Positions 16,556-25,387 are shown, counted from the first letter of the stretch. The stretch is DNA of 64,000 nucleotides from Ferruginibacter sp. HRS2-29 (GCF_024343615.1 NZ_RJUB01000015.1:1-64000), one strand, 5' to 3'. The notes: a model not told the origin generated them from the sequence alone. Numbers and translations are program-made.

Positions 16556-18049
16556 TTATCCGTGCCTTTTCGGCATCATCGATTCCACATCCACTCCAAG
16601 GCCTTTCGCTATCTGCATTCCAAGCCCCATGTCGGCCCTGAACCAATGGCAAAGCTGGCGATTGATGATCTCGTTTCTTTTCGGGCCTTCTATACCACTC
16701 ATGGCGTCAACGATGTTTGCTACCGTATTCGCCTTTTCTTCCGGCGTCATCACATCGCGGAAAAGTATGCCTGGCTGAGTGTAATGATCGTCATCCCCGG
16801 GCCCGCTGTTGCGGTCATAATAATCCGCACGGCTGTTGCCTAATTCCATTGGATAGTCTTTGTATTTTTCATCCGGTATCACATCACCAAAACTGTTCGG
16901 GAAATAATTGGGCGAACTTCCTCCATTGTCATCAAAACGCATGGCGCCATCACGATGAAAATTTGCAGTCATGTACGGGCATTTGTTTACTGTAAGTTGT
17001 TCATAATTTACGCCAAGCCTGTAACGGTGGGCATCCGGATACGATAATATTCTTCCCTGCAACATCCTGTCGGGAGAAAACCCAACGCCATCTACTACAT
17101 TGGTAGGAGCAAATGCAGCCTGTTCCACATGTGCAAAATAATTATCCGGGTTTTCATTCAATTCAAGTACACCAACATCAATGAGCGGAAATTCTCCCTG
17201 AGGCCATGTCTTGGTAAGATCAAACGGGTTCCATCGAAAATCCGCAGCCTGTTCTTCCGTCATCACCTGTATCTTCAGGTCCCATTTTGGAAAATCTCCC
17301 TTGTCTATCGCTGCCACAAGATCACGCTGTGCAAAATCAGGGTCTTTCCCTTTCATTTCAACAGCTTCGGCATTGGTAAAATTGCGAATGCCTTGTTGCG
17401 TCTTGAAATGGAATTTCACCCACACCCTCTCATTCTGTGCATTGTAAAAAGAAAAGGTGTGGCTGCCAAATCCATGCATGTGGCGGTATCCCTGCGGTGT
17501 ACCCCTGTCGCTCATCAGGATCAATACCTGGTGAAGGCTTTCGGGATTCAGGCTCCAGAAATCCCACATCATTGCCGGGCTTTTGCAATGTGTACGGGGA
17601 TCACGTTTTTGTGTATGGATGAAGTCGCTGAATTTTTTCGGATCCTTGATGAAAAAGACGGGAGTGTTGTTTCCTACCACATCCCAATTACCATCTTCGG
17701 TATAAAATTTCAAAGCAAACCCACGTGGATCACGTTCAGTATCGGCACTTCCCTGCTCGCCCCCGACAGTGCTGAATCGCAAAAAAGTTTTTGTTTTCTT
17801 TCCGATCTCGCTGAATATTTTTGCTTTGGTGTACCTGGTAATATCGTGCGTAACGGTGAATGTGCCATAAGCGCCGGAACCTTTGGCGTGCACTACCCGC
17901 TCCGGGATCCTCTCCCTGTTGAAGTGTGCCATTTTTTCGTGAAGGATAAAATCCTGCAAAAGGATCGGCCCGCGTGGGCCAACGGTCATACTGTTTTCGT
18001 GCTCGTAATATGGCCTCCCGGAAGCGGTGGTCAGTTTTCTATTTTCCAT
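16556..18049 (-). CDS. katA: Monofunctional haem catalase (clade 3, KatA type)
   Basis: Decomposes hydrogen peroxide. The 497-residue length is that of small-subunit catalases. Visible active-site elements are the distal His in ERVVHAKGSGAYGTF, the distal Asn in VVGNNTPVFFIKDP, and the proximal haem-ligand Tyr in RILSYPDAHRYRLG. The frame is open to a TTG at 18079, but the first ATG is at 18049 (MENRKLTTASGRPYYEHENS), where family homology begins. A TAGGTTTG element 28-35 bp upstream and an OxyR-type palindrome beyond it indicate peroxide induction. It is divergent from oxyR across a 97-bp gap. Confidence 0.95.
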   Translation of the reverse strand: MENRKLTTASGRPYYEHENSMTVGPRGPILLQDFILHEKMAHFNRERIPERVVHAKGSGAYGTFTVTHDITRYTKAKIFSEIGKKTKTFLRFSTVGGEQGSADTERDPRGFALKFYTEDGNWDVVGNNTPVFFIKDPKKFSDFIHTQKRDPRTHCKSPAMMWDFWSLNPESLHQVLILMSDRGTPQGYRHMHGFGSHTFSFYNAQNERVWVKFHFKTQQGIRNFTNAEAVEMKGKDPDFAQRDLVAAIDKGDFPKWDLKIQVMTEEQAADFRWNPFDLTKTWPQGEFPLIDVGVLELNENPDNYFAHVEQAAFAPTNVVDGVGFSPDRMLQGRILSYPDAHRYRLGVNYEQLTVNKCPYMTANFHRDGAMRFDDNGGSSPNYFPNSFGDVIPDEKYKDYPMELGNSRADYYDRNSGPGDDDHYTQPGILFRDVMTPEEKANTVANIVDAMSGIEGPKRNEIINRQLCHWFRADMGLGMQIAKGLGVDVESMMPKRHG

Positions 18050-18076
18050 AATGATAAATTTATTGGTGATGGATTG

Positions 18077-18084
18077 CAAACCTA
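18077..18084 (-). promoter_or_regulatory. TAnnTTTG promoter element for katA
   Basis: Minus-strand TAGGTTTG matches the consensus exactly. No TTTG -33 element stands 19 bp upstream, which fits a promoter needing an activator. Predicted start of transcription is near 18070. Confidence 0.6.
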
Positions 18085-18127
18085 TGACAATTGTAATATA
18101 ATTTTAATCGATTAATTTTATAGTACC

Positions 18128-18142
18128 ATAGTTTAAAACTAT
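18128..18142. promoter_or_regulatory. OxyR-type operator in the katA-oxyR gap
   Basis: ATAGTTTAAAACTAT fits the OxyR half-operator ATAGnTnnnAnCTAT at every fixed position. It ends 4 bp before the oxyR start codon and lies roughly 60-70 bp upstream of the predicted katA transcription start. That placement suits autorepression of oxyR and activation of katA. A second complete half-operator at the usual 7-bp spacing is not obvious. A separate 12-bp palindrome TTAATCGATTAA lies at 18104-18115. Confidence 0.65.
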
Positions 18143-18146
18143 CATC

Positions 18147-19082
18147 ATGACTTTAACCCAATTGGAATACATCATCGCCCTCGATACTTTCAGGCATTTT
18201 GGAAAAGCTGCTGAAAAATGTTTTGTAACGCAACCCTCCCTCAGCATGCAGGTGCAAAAGCTGGAAGAAGAACTGAACGTGAAGATATTTTCGCGTAACA
18301 GCATTCCCGTAGAACCCACAGAGGTCGGGCTTTTGATCATCGAGCAGGCTAAAAAGATCCTGGCCGAATCGGCTTACATCCGGGAACTGATCCATGATCA
18401 TAAAAAGATCATCACAGGTTCCATAAAACTTGGCATCATTCCTACACTGGCTCCGTACCTGTTGCCATTGTTTTTACATACATTCATAAAAAAATATCCC
18501 GATGTTAAATTGTCTGTGAGCGAACTTACTACCGATAAGATATTGAAGCGGCTTCGCAACGGTACGCTTGATGCAGGCATCATGGCGACGCCGCTGCACG
18601 AACAGGGCATGATGGAAGAAGTATTGTTTCAGGAAGAATTTGTGGCATATGTATCCAAAAAAGAAACCTTGTTCAGGAAAAAATACCTGCTCCCTGCTGA
18701 TATAGATGTCAATAAACTGTGGTTGCTGGAAGAAGGCCATTGCCTGCGTTCGCAGGTGATCAACCTGTGTGCTTTGCAAAAAAGTGCGGCGATGGAAAAA
18801 CATTTTGATTATGAAACGGGGAGTATCGAAACGCTCAAACGGTTTGTAGAGCTTCATCATGGCATCACCCTCCTCCCCGAACTGGCAACATTAGGCATGC
18901 CTGCATCGAGAAAACAATTGCTCCGTTATTTCAAAAGTCCGGCGCCGGTAAGGGAGATCAGTATGGTAACACAAAAGAGTTTTATCAAGAGGAATCTTGT
19001 AGCATTACTGAAATCCGAGATCGTGGCGGCTTTGCCAGCTACCTTCCGGAAAAAGACTTCGCCCCTGATCCTGGATATTTAA
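18147..19082 (+). CDS. oxyR: Hydrogen-peroxide-sensing LysR-type regulator OxyR
   Basis: The 311-residue LysR-type regulator begins with a winged helix-turn-helix (LEYIIALDTFRHFGKAAEKC, then QPSLSMQVQKLEEEL). In the effector domain, GHCLRSQVINLCAL contains two cysteines nine positions apart, matching Cys199 and Cys208 that form the disulfide switch of Escherichia coli OxyR. This makes a true peroxide sensor much more likely than a generic LysR protein. The divergent neighbour is the catalase gene, its expected target, and a consensus OxyR half-operator sits just before its own start codon. Confidence 0.93.
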   Translation: MTLTQLEYIIALDTFRHFGKAAEKCFVTQPSLSMQVQKLEEELNVKIFSRNSIPVEPTEVGLLIIEQAKKILAESAYIRELIHDHKKIITGSIKLGIIPTLAPYLLPLFLHTFIKKYPDVKLSVSELTTDKILKRLRNGTLDAGIMATPLHEQGMMEEVLFQEEFVAYVSKKETLFRKKYLLPADIDVNKLWLLEEGHCLRSQVINLCALQKSAAMEKHFDYETGSIETLKRFVELHHGITLLPELATLGMPASRKQLLRYFKSPAPVREISMVTQKSFIKRNLVALLKSEIVAALPATFRKKTSPLILDI

Positions 19083-19093
19083 TTAAAATTGAT

Positions 19094-19124
19094 TTTGAAT
19101 AAAAGAACTATGCTCCTATATTTG
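19094..19124 (+). promoter_or_regulatory. Full Bacteroidota promoter for tRNA-Ala
   Basis: TTTG at 19094-19097, a 19-bp spacer, and TATATTTG at 19117-19124 match the two-part consensus TTTG-N19-TAnnTTTG. The tRNA begins 17 bp after the -7 element. Confidence 0.8.
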
Positions 19125-19140
19125 CAGTCCATTCTAATAA

Positions 19141-19213
<73 letters not shown>

Positions 19214-19216
19214 CGG

Positions 19217-19244
19217 AAAAGGTGTCTGATAATAGGCACCTTTT
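19217..19244 (+). terminator. Intrinsic terminator after tRNA-Ala
   Basis: AAAAGGTGTCT pairs with AGGCACCTTTT (11-bp stem with one G-U pair, 6-nt loop), followed by TTTTGTTTTTATT. Confidence 0.88.
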
Positions 19245-19296
19245 GTTTTTATTAAACTTTGATGTTTAAGGCCAAGCGTCGCGCCGCAGGGCGGGA

Positions 19297-19327
19297 AGGT
19301 CAGCGGTTCGACCCCGCTATTCTCCAC
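19297..19327 (+). repeat. Orphan duplicate of the tRNA-Ala 3' end
   Basis: 31 bases identical to 19184-19214 (variable loop, whole T arm, acceptor 3' strand, discriminator and next base), displaced by 113 bp. No matching 5' half precedes it; the upstream sequence is a G/C-rich stretch (GCGTCGCGCCGCAGGGCGGG) unlike the surroundings. It resembles an attachment-site duplication left at a tRNA gene, or the remnant of a second tRNA. Confidence 0.85.
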
Positions 19328-19804
19328 AGAACATTAACGGCATTCGGCCCAGGATATCTTTTTTATTTAATAACTGAAGAAGATATTTTTTTGAAAAGAA
19401 AAAAGGGGACAAGATCTAAATGAAGTCCCGATTTTCTTATAGGATATGGCTATTACTTTCGTAGGATATTGGATACGGTTGAGGTTATTGGATCAAGACG
19501 GTTTCATAGGTACCTACACATAGTTGCGATTAACATGCCAATAAAAATATATCTGTAGTATTATATCTACCTTTGAGATAATAAAAAGATAGCAGGCTAC
19601 TGGTTAACACTTTAAGAATATATAATAAGGTATTGATCCGCAGTGATTTTTTATGTAGCAGGCAAATAAAATTTTTAATTTTCATATTATAGTTTAATAA
19701 AAAAACTGCATCACTGCAGAATATTTTAAAACAACATTCTGCACTTCCATCCGCAAGAAAACAGGCACAACTATTGGATTAAAAAAGTTACGAAATCGAC
19801 TACC
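19328..19804. other. Gene-free A/T-rich stretch
   Basis: No credible coding frame. It holds a weak hairpin (GGGAC 19406-19410 with GTCCC 19425-19429, flanked by A- and T-rich arms) and a distant inverted pair GCAGTGAT (19640-19647) / ATCACTGC (19710-19717). The composition is lower in G+C than the genes around it. A small RNA cannot be excluded but nothing supports one. Confidence 0.5.
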
Positions 19805-20101
19805 ATGACTTTCCAACAAATGATAAATTCCGAAAAACCTGTGCTCGTAGATTTCTTTGCAGAATGGTGCGGGCCTTGCAAAATGATGTCGCCGATATTG
19901 CAGGACGTGAAAAAAGAATTGGGCGACAGTGCTTCCATCATAAAAATAGATGTAGATAAAAATCAGCAGGCGGCAGGCGTATACCAGGTACAGGGCGTTC
20001 CTACGTTGATCCTTTTTCAAAAAGGAAAGATCGTGTGGAGGCAGAGCGGCGTAGTACAAAAAAATGCCTTAGTCAATGTCATAAAAAATTTCACCGTTTA
20101 A
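19805..20101 (+). CDS. trxA: Thioredoxin
   Basis: A 98-residue single-domain thioredoxin reducing protein disulfides in the cytoplasm. It has the active site FFAEWCGPCKMMSPIL, the conserved cis-proline loop VQGVPTLILFQKGK and no signal peptide. It is slightly shorter than Escherichia coli TrxA (109 residues), mostly at the N-terminus. The downstream phosphatase-like gene begins about 60 bp later. Whether it is the housekeeping thioredoxin or an accessory one cannot be told from the sequence. Confidence 0.92.
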   Translation: MTFQQMINSEKPVLVDFFAEWCGPCKMMSPILQDVKKELGDSASIIKIDVDKNQQAAGVYQVQGVPTLILFQKGKIVWRQSGVVQKNALVNVIKNFTV

Positions 20102-20163
20102 TAACGGGGAAAAATAACGATGCTTTTAATTATCCTTACATTCGTTCCGTAAAACTTTTTTTT

Positions 20164-21243
20164 ATGGAAAAGAAATTATTGCTTTTACTCTTCTCTTTCG
20201 CTTGCGTGTTTCCTTCATTTTCGCAGCAGGGAAATGTCATCCTCATCACCATGGATGGAATGCGTTGGCAGGAAATTTTTACCGGTGCCGACACTTCATT
20301 GTTGAACAGCAAAAAATTTACTTCGCAGGATTCTTTAACTCTTGTAAAAAAATATGCACAGCCTGATGCCAACGACCGGCGAAAAATGCTCATGCCTTTT
20401 CTCTGGAACACGATCGCAAAAGATGGCCAGATCTATGGCAACCGTAAGTACAATAATTTTGTGAATGTCAAAAACCGCTACTGGTTCAGTTATCCCGGTT
20501 ACAATGAAATATTTACCGGCTACCCGGATACGTTAGTCAACAGCAATAAGTTTCCCGCGAACTACAATGAAAATATTCTTGAGTTTATCAACAAGCAACC
20601 GGCGTATAAAAACAAAGTAGCTTCTTTCGGAAGCTGGGATGCGTTCAGGCGGATATTGAATAAAGAGCGCAGCGGAATTTATATCAATGATGGATTTGAT
20701 GATGTTCCTGCGGATAAAAGTTCGCCGGCTATGGATGTGCTTAATAAAGCCCAACATTTATTACCCGCTATTTATGGCTCCGAAGAAAGGCTGGATGCCA
20801 TGACAGGCCTGATGGCGCTGGAATACATGAAACTGAAACATCCGAAAGTGTTGCATATTTCACTCGGCGAAACGGATGAATTTGCACATGAAGGAAAATA
20901 TGATTATTACCTGGAAGCGGCGCAGCACAATGATGCGATCATCCGGCTGATCTGGGAACAAGTACAATCGGATCCATTTTATAAAAATAATACGACGTTG
21001 CTGCTAACTACAGATCATGGCCGCGGGCTCAACGATCTCTGGACAAGCCACTGGAGCGATGTACCCAACAGCAATGAGATATGGTTTGCAGTAATAGGAA
21101 AAAATATTGCAGCAAAAGGAGAAATGAAAAATGAAGGACAATTATACCAGCAGCAATTTGCGCAAACTATTGCGTACTTAACAGGAATAGAGTTTAAAAC
21201 GAACCATCCGGTTGGAGAGAAGATATCGATACTCTTTAAATAG
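20164..21243 (+). CDS. Exported alkaline-phosphatase-superfamily protein
   Basis: The 359-residue product begins with a clear signal peptide (MEKKLLLLLFSFACVFPSFSQ), after which the mature part opens with VILITMDGMRWQEIFTGAD. This supplies the first metal-binding Asp and the nucleophile Thr of the phosphodiesterase/phosphatase superfamily. Later metal ligands are seen in GETDEFAHEGKYDYY and LLLTTDHGRG. It may be a periplasmic phosphodiesterase, phosphatase or sulfatase; the motif set cannot decide. The frame extends upstream to 20035, inside the thioredoxin gene, but the ATG at 20164 gives the signal peptide. A dispersed inverted repeat follows the stop. Confidence 0.8.
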   Translation: MEKKLLLLLFSFACVFPSFSQQGNVILITMDGMRWQEIFTGADTSLLNSKKFTSQDSLTLVKKYAQPDANDRRKMLMPFLWNTIAKDGQIYGNRKYNNFVNVKNRYWFSYPGYNEIFTGYPDTLVNSNKFPANYNENILEFINKQPAYKNKVASFGSWDAFRRILNKERSGIYINDGFDDVPADKSSPAMDVLNKAQHLLPAIYGSEERLDAMTGLMALEYMKLKHPKVLHISLGETDEFAHEGKYDYYLEAAQHNDAIIRLIWEQVQSDPFYKNNTTLLLTTDHGRGLNDLWTSHWSDVPNSNEIWFAVIGKNIAAKGEMKNEGQLYQQQFAQTIAYLTGIEFKTNHPVGEKISILFK

Positions 21244-21344
21244 TTCAAAAGGTTCAAAAGTTCAAGAGGTTCAAAAAGTTGAAATGCATTCAGTTAGAAT
21301 GTCAACCTTTTGAACCTCTTGAACTTTTGAACCTTTTGAACTTT
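21243..21344. repeat. Dispersed inverted repeat, GTTCAAAAG family, copy B
   Basis: Left arm of repeated GTTCAAAAG/GTTCAAGAG words, centre GAAATGCATTCAGTTAGAATG, right arm of the complementary CTTTTGAAC/CTCTTGAAC words. The centre is the reverse complement, with few changes, of the centre of copy C at 39427. It fills the gap between the phosphatase and citrate synthase stops and may end both transcripts. Confidence 0.9.
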
Positions 21345-21345
21345 A

Positions 21346-22671
21346 TTAATCTCCCCAGATATTATCTTTCCCTTCGAGCCATAACTTCACCAGATCTGTA
21401 GTGATTGATTTCGGCCTTTCGAGCGGGAAACCCAAAGCCCTGTCCCAGCAAAGGCTGGCGAGTACTCCCAATGCACGTGAAACGCCGAACAATACGGTGT
21501 AAAATTCGTATTCTTTCATGCCGTAGTGTACCAGCAAAGCACCGCTATGGGCATCCACATTCGGCCATGGATTTTTAATTTTGGCAATGGAGCCAAGTAC
21601 CGGTGGAACGGCTTCGTATACATTCCATACAGTTTGTACCAGCGGATCATCCGGCATATGTTTCTTCCCGAATTCCATTTGCGCTGTAAAGCGTGGATCG
21701 GTTTTGCGTAAAACCGCATGCCCGTAACCCGGCACTACTTTTCCTTCGCTTAATGTTTTCTTTACGTAATCTTCTATCTGCTCTTTTGTTGGCGCATCAC
21801 TTCCGATCTCTTCACGCAATTCGAATATCCATTTGATCACTTCCTGGTTGGCAAGGCCGTGCAGCGGGCCGGCAAGGCCGTTCATGCCTGCGGCAAAACT
21901 CAGGTAAGGATCGCTCAACGCCGAACCTACCAGGTGCGTTGTGTGGGCGCTTACGTTACCACCTTCGTGATCGGCATGAATGGTCATGTACAAACGCATC
22001 AGCTCTTTAAAACCGTCATCCTCATATCCCATCATGTGGGCAAAGTTTCCTGCCCAATCCAACAAACCATTCGGCTGGATATGTTCTCCCCATTTGTACT
22101 TACGGCGGTATATATATGCTGCGATCCTTGGCAGGCGTGCAATCAGGTCGAGTGCATCGTCAAAAGTCGCATTCCAGTAATCTTTTTTGTTCATGCCTTT
22201 CGCATACTTTTTTGCAAACTGGCTTTCCGTCTGCAGCGCCATGATGGCCACAACGAATTGTGTCATCGGGTGTGTACTGATCGGTAAAGCTTCAATGCTG
22301 GCGAATACATGGTTTGGTACATGGCTGCGGCGTTGCAGCGTACTGCTCAGGTGGTTTACATCATCCTCGCTTGGTAATTCTCCCACCAGCATAAGATAAA
22401 ACAATCCTTCCGGCAGTGGCTCGCTTCCACCTGGTGCCTTGGGCAATTTTTCCTGCAATTCAGGAATTGAATAACCGCGAAAACGGATACCGTCCTGCGA
22501 ATCCAACAAAGATGTTTCGGTTACAAGCCCTGTGATCCCGCGCATACCCTGGTATACCTGCGACAAAGTAACTTCACCAATCTTTTTATCCCCGTGCTCT
22601 TTCAGCAATGCTTTTATTTCAGCGGAAACAATATCTGCTTTCTCCTTAAACCTGTCTTTAATTATTCCCAT
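21346..22671 (-). CDS. gltA: Citrate synthase, mitochondrial-like type
   Basis: Condenses acetyl-CoA and oxaloacetate to citrate. The 441-residue product resembles the eukaryotic/mitochondrial type more than the hexameric type of Escherichia coli. It has GMRGITGLVTETSLLD and GIRFRGYSIPELQ near the N-terminus, the catalytic His in GYGHAVLRKTDPRF, and the catalytic Asp in PNVDAHSGALLVHYG. The second conserved His region is LAGPLHGLANQEV. A 244-bp gap separates it from the LptF/G-type gene; I saw no TAnnTTTG element in it. Family and activity are secure. Confidence 0.95.
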   Translation of the reverse strand: MGIIKDRFKEKADIVSAEIKALLKEHGDKKIGEVTLSQVYQGMRGITGLVTETSLLDSQDGIRFRGYSIPELQEKLPKAPGGSEPLPEGLFYLMLVGELPSEDDVNHLSSTLQRRSHVPNHVFASIEALPISTHPMTQFVVAIMALQTESQFAKKYAKGMNKKDYWNATFDDALDLIARLPRIAAYIYRRKYKWGEHIQPNGLLDWAGNFAHMMGYEDDGFKELMRLYMTIHADHEGGNVSAHTTHLVGSALSDPYLSFAAGMNGLAGPLHGLANQEVIKWIFELREEIGSDAPTKEQIEDYVKKTLSEGKVVPGYGHAVLRKTDPRFTAQMEFGKKHMPDDPLVQTVWNVYEAVPPVLGSIAKIKNPWPNVDAHSGALLVHYGMKEYEFYTVLFGVSRALGVLASLCWDRALGFPLERPKSITTDLVKLWLEGKDNIWGD

Positions 22672-22915
22672 AATATATTATTGAGTGTTTAAATTATTTA
22701 CGCAATCTGATGTTTGTTACCGGTATTGTTTTATGCATTATTTTCCCGGGAATCCCGGCTGCCATAACAATCGTGTGATAAGTTGATGGTTTCAGATAAG
22801 ACTGATCGAAGCGTTCAACCAGGTTAAAAAAACAATGCTTAAAATTACGATGACAAAGGCGGGTAAACAAAACTTTTGTTATAAAGTTTCATCGAAACCC
22901 GGAGAAAGATTTTGC

Positions 22916-24025
22916 TTATTTCGGGGCTTTTTTGTAGAGGTATAAAGCGAGCAGCCCGAAGATCACATTGGGTAGCCAGGCCGCCAGCCAGGGGCTGAAA
23001 GTGCCTTTAGTGGAGAATACCACACTGAACCTGCTGAAAAGTATGTACGATACGCTGATAAGTACGCCTATGGCGAGATGTGCTCCGCTGCCCCCCCTTA
23101 CTTTTCGCGAAGCTAGAGCGGTACCGATGATCGTCATGATCACCACCGAAACGGGTATGGCATCACGGTTATAACGTTCTACCAGCAGGGAACTCAACGA
23201 CTCAGAGCCCCGCATCTTTTCCATTTTTATGAAATTATTAAGTTCCGAAGTGGTCATCTGGTCTTTCAGGTAATCATCTTTACGAAGATCGATGGGTTTG
23301 AAGTTGTAATTCATCAGCAAGGTATCCGTGCGCTTCACCGTTTCATTTTCCGCATGCAGGTTCCTTTCCTGCACATTGCCCAATTGCCATTTATTGCGTA
23401 ATGTATCCCAGCGAAGGGTTGCAGCCCGGAGATTATATTTCAGCTGATTGTTTTCAAAACGTTGTACAAAGAAACGGGTACCTTCTTTCCTTACTGTATC
23501 ATATGTGCCGATACCTGCATAGGTGGAAGCATCAATGCGGAAATAAACATCCCTTTTGGAGGTATTGTCATTTAACCGTGCCGCTCCTTTGTTGACATCA
23601 ATATAAGTCTTTTCAAAATCAGCCCATTTGCGATTGGCCTTTGGTACCAGGAACTGGTATCCGAGCCATAACAGTAAAGCCAGGAAAACACCTCCGAAGA
23701 TAAATGGCATAGCAAACCTCCTGAAACTTACCCCGCTACTGAGAATAGCGATGATCTCCGAACGGCCCGCCATTTTGGAAGTGAAAAATATGACTGAAAT
23801 AAAAACGAATAAGGGAAAAAGCATCGCGACGATGCGGGGAATGAAACCGAAATAATAATCGCGGGTGATCTGCCAGGCCGTAAGGTTCGCTTTCACAAAA
23901 TCGTCCGTTTTTTCGCTGATATCCACCACCACCACGATTGCCGTAAACAGGAGCAGGCAAAAGAAAAACGTGGTCATGTACTTACCTAATATGTAGCGGT
24001 CGATCTTTTTCATCCAATGCGGCAA
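22916..24025 (-). CDS. LptF/LptG family permease (YjgP/YjgQ)
   Basis: One of the two inner-membrane permease subunits that, with the LptB ATPase, extracts lipopolysaccharide and sends it to the outer membrane. The 369-residue product has two N-terminal helix pairs (YILGKYMTTFFFCLLLFTAI; LFPLFVFISVIFFTSKMAGR), the family motif SEIIAILSSGVSFRR, a periplasmic domain at about residues 130-270, and three C-terminal helices. Whether it is F or G cannot be told. The alternative start at MKKIDRYILGKY (residue 5) is equally likely. The partner permease is not in the window; lpxB, for the same pathway, is 19 kb away. Confidence 0.88.
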   Translation of the reverse strand: MPHWMKKIDRYILGKYMTTFFFCLLLFTAIVVVVDISEKTDDFVKANLTAWQITRDYYFGFIPRIVAMLFPLFVFISVIFFTSKMAGRSEIIAILSSGVSFRRFAMPFIFGGVFLALLLWLGYQFLVPKANRKWADFEKTYIDVNKGAARLNDNTSKRDVYFRIDASTYAGIGTYDTVRKEGTRFFVQRFENNQLKYNLRAATLRWDTLRNKWQLGNVQERNLHAENETVKRTDTLLMNYNFKPIDLRKDDYLKDQMTTSELNNFIKMEKMRGSESLSSLLVERYNRDAIPVSVVIMTIIGTALASRKVRGGSGAHLAIGVLISVSYILFSRFSVVFSTKGTFSPWLAAWLPNVIFGLLALYLYKKAPK

Positions 24026-24133
24026 GATACTTCAAAATAGTGAATGGTGAATAGCCAATGGTCAAACCTTCGGACTGTTTCTGTTATAGGTGATGTTAAA
24101 ATTGGGCAACGCTGTATCAGGGCACATTCATTC

Positions 24134-25387
24134 TTAATTTCTACTTCTTAATTGCGCTGCTATCCATCCCGTCGTCCAGGCGTTCTGAAAATTGAAGCCG
24201 CCGGTTACGCCATCTACGTCTATCACTTCCCCGGCAAAAAACAGGCCTTTCACCAACCTGCTTTCCATCGTGGACGGATCTATTTCTTCGAGATTGATAC
24301 CACCGGCGGTTACAAATTCTTCCTTGAAAGTGGTTTTGCCTTTCACATCAAATTCGTGGGCGCACAATATTTTTACCAGCTTGTTTTGTTCCTTTGCAGG
24401 AAGATCGGCCCAGCGTACGTCGTCTTTTACGCCGCATTCGTTGAGCAAATATTCCCACAAGCGGGAGGGCAAACCAAAAGGATTGCGATTGTAAATCTTT
24501 TGTGCTGCCACATCAAACCTGACCTGCAGGATTTTTTCGCGAAGCGAATTCTCATTGTACTGTGGCAGCCAGTTGACCAGTATTTTGTATTCATAATTTT
24601 TTTCTGCCAATACTCTTGCCGCCCAGGCAGATGTTTTCAAAATTGCAGGTCCGCTCAGCCCCCAGTGTGTAATGAGCAGCGGGCCGCTTTGCTGTAGCTT
24701 TGTGCCAACGATCTTTACCACCGTTTCAGGCACGGCAATCCCCATCAGCGAAGTGATGTTATGGTGGGGAATATTAAAGGTAAATAATGATGGAACGGGT
24801 GATTGAATGCTGTGGCCGGTTTGAGTGAGCCAGTCGAACTGTGAAGATTTTGGGAAACCACCACTGGCAATGCAAAGATGATCGGCATGCAACACGCGAT
24901 CGCCCGACAATTTTATCTCGAACCGATCATTCACTTTTGCAAATGATTCTACGCCTGCATTCATCCTGATCTCCACTTTATATTTATTGGCTTCAGCGAG
25001 CAGGCAATCGATGATGGTCTGCGAATTATTGGTGATGGGAAACATCCTTCCATCGGCTTCGGTCTTTAATGACTCCCCGCGTTCTTTGAACCATTCAACA
25101 GTATCTGTTGTAAAAAAATGATGGAATGTTTTCTTTACAAAATTCTCCCCTCGTGGGTAACGCTTTACCATTTCGGAAATGCTGAAACAGGCATGCGTTA
25201 CATTGCAACGCCCGCCACCACTCACTTTTACCTTACTTAATAATTTGGAACTTTTTTCCAGGATGATCACCTTCAGGCCGGGATGCAGGCGGGCGGCATT
25301 TACTGCGCAGAAAAAACCTGCAGCGCCTCCGCCGATGACGATAAGCGATTTTTGTGAATAGTCAATAGTGAATAGTGAATGGTCCAT
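24134..25387 (-). CDS. BaiN/HI0933-family FAD-dependent oxidoreductase
   Basis: Flavoprotein of about 417 residues with an N-terminal dinucleotide fold (SLIVIGGGAAGFFCAVNAAR), the family motif KVKVSGGGRCNVTHA, GGFPKSSQFDWL, and a C-terminal FAD motif FFAGEVIDVDGVTGGFNFQNAW. The biological substrate of most family members is unknown; BaiN itself acts on bile-acid intermediates, which need not apply here. The first twelve codons (MDHSLFTIDYSQ) are read entirely from a dispersed AGTGAATGGTC-type repeat, and the last codons (LRSRN) from a CTTAATTTTTAATT-type repeat. Both protein ends therefore appear shaped by repeats. No better start codon lies before the Rossmann motif. Confidence 0.85.
   Translation of the reverse strand: MDHSLFTIDYSQKSLIVIGGGAAGFFCAVNAARLHPGLKVIILEKSSKLLSKVKVSGGGRCNVTHACFSISEMVKRYPRGENFVKKTFHHFFTTDTVEWFKERGESLKTEADGRMFPITNNSQTIIDCLLAEANKYKVEIRMNAGVESFAKVNDRFEIKLSGDRVLHADHLCIASGGFPKSSQFDWLTQTGHSIQSPVPSLFTFNIPHHNITSLMGIAVPETVVKIVGTKLQQSGPLLITHWGLSGPAILKTSAWAARVLAEKNYEYKILVNWLPQYNENSLREKILQVRFDVAAQKIYNRNPFGLPSRLWEYLLNECGVKDDVRWADLPAKEQNKLVKILCAHEFDVKGKTTFKEEFVTAGGINLEEIDPSTMESRLVKGLFFAGEVIDVDGVTGGFNFQNAWTTGWIAAQLRSRN

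Noticed and set aside
18050-18079. Upstream TTG start of catalase
   Set aside because: It overlaps the TAGGTTTG promoter element; family homology begins at the ATG at 18049.
17129-18115. Long 328-codon frame opposite the catalase gene
   Set aside because: It is antisense to a well-conserved enzyme, contains no recognisable motif, and its composition matches a mirror of the catalase codons.
19297-19327. A second complete tRNA-Ala
   Set aside because: Only the T arm and acceptor 3' strand are present; no D arm or anticodon arm can be formed upstream.
19328-19804. A small RNA gene in the gap after the tRNA
   Set aside because: Only weak hairpins and no promoter-terminator pair were found.
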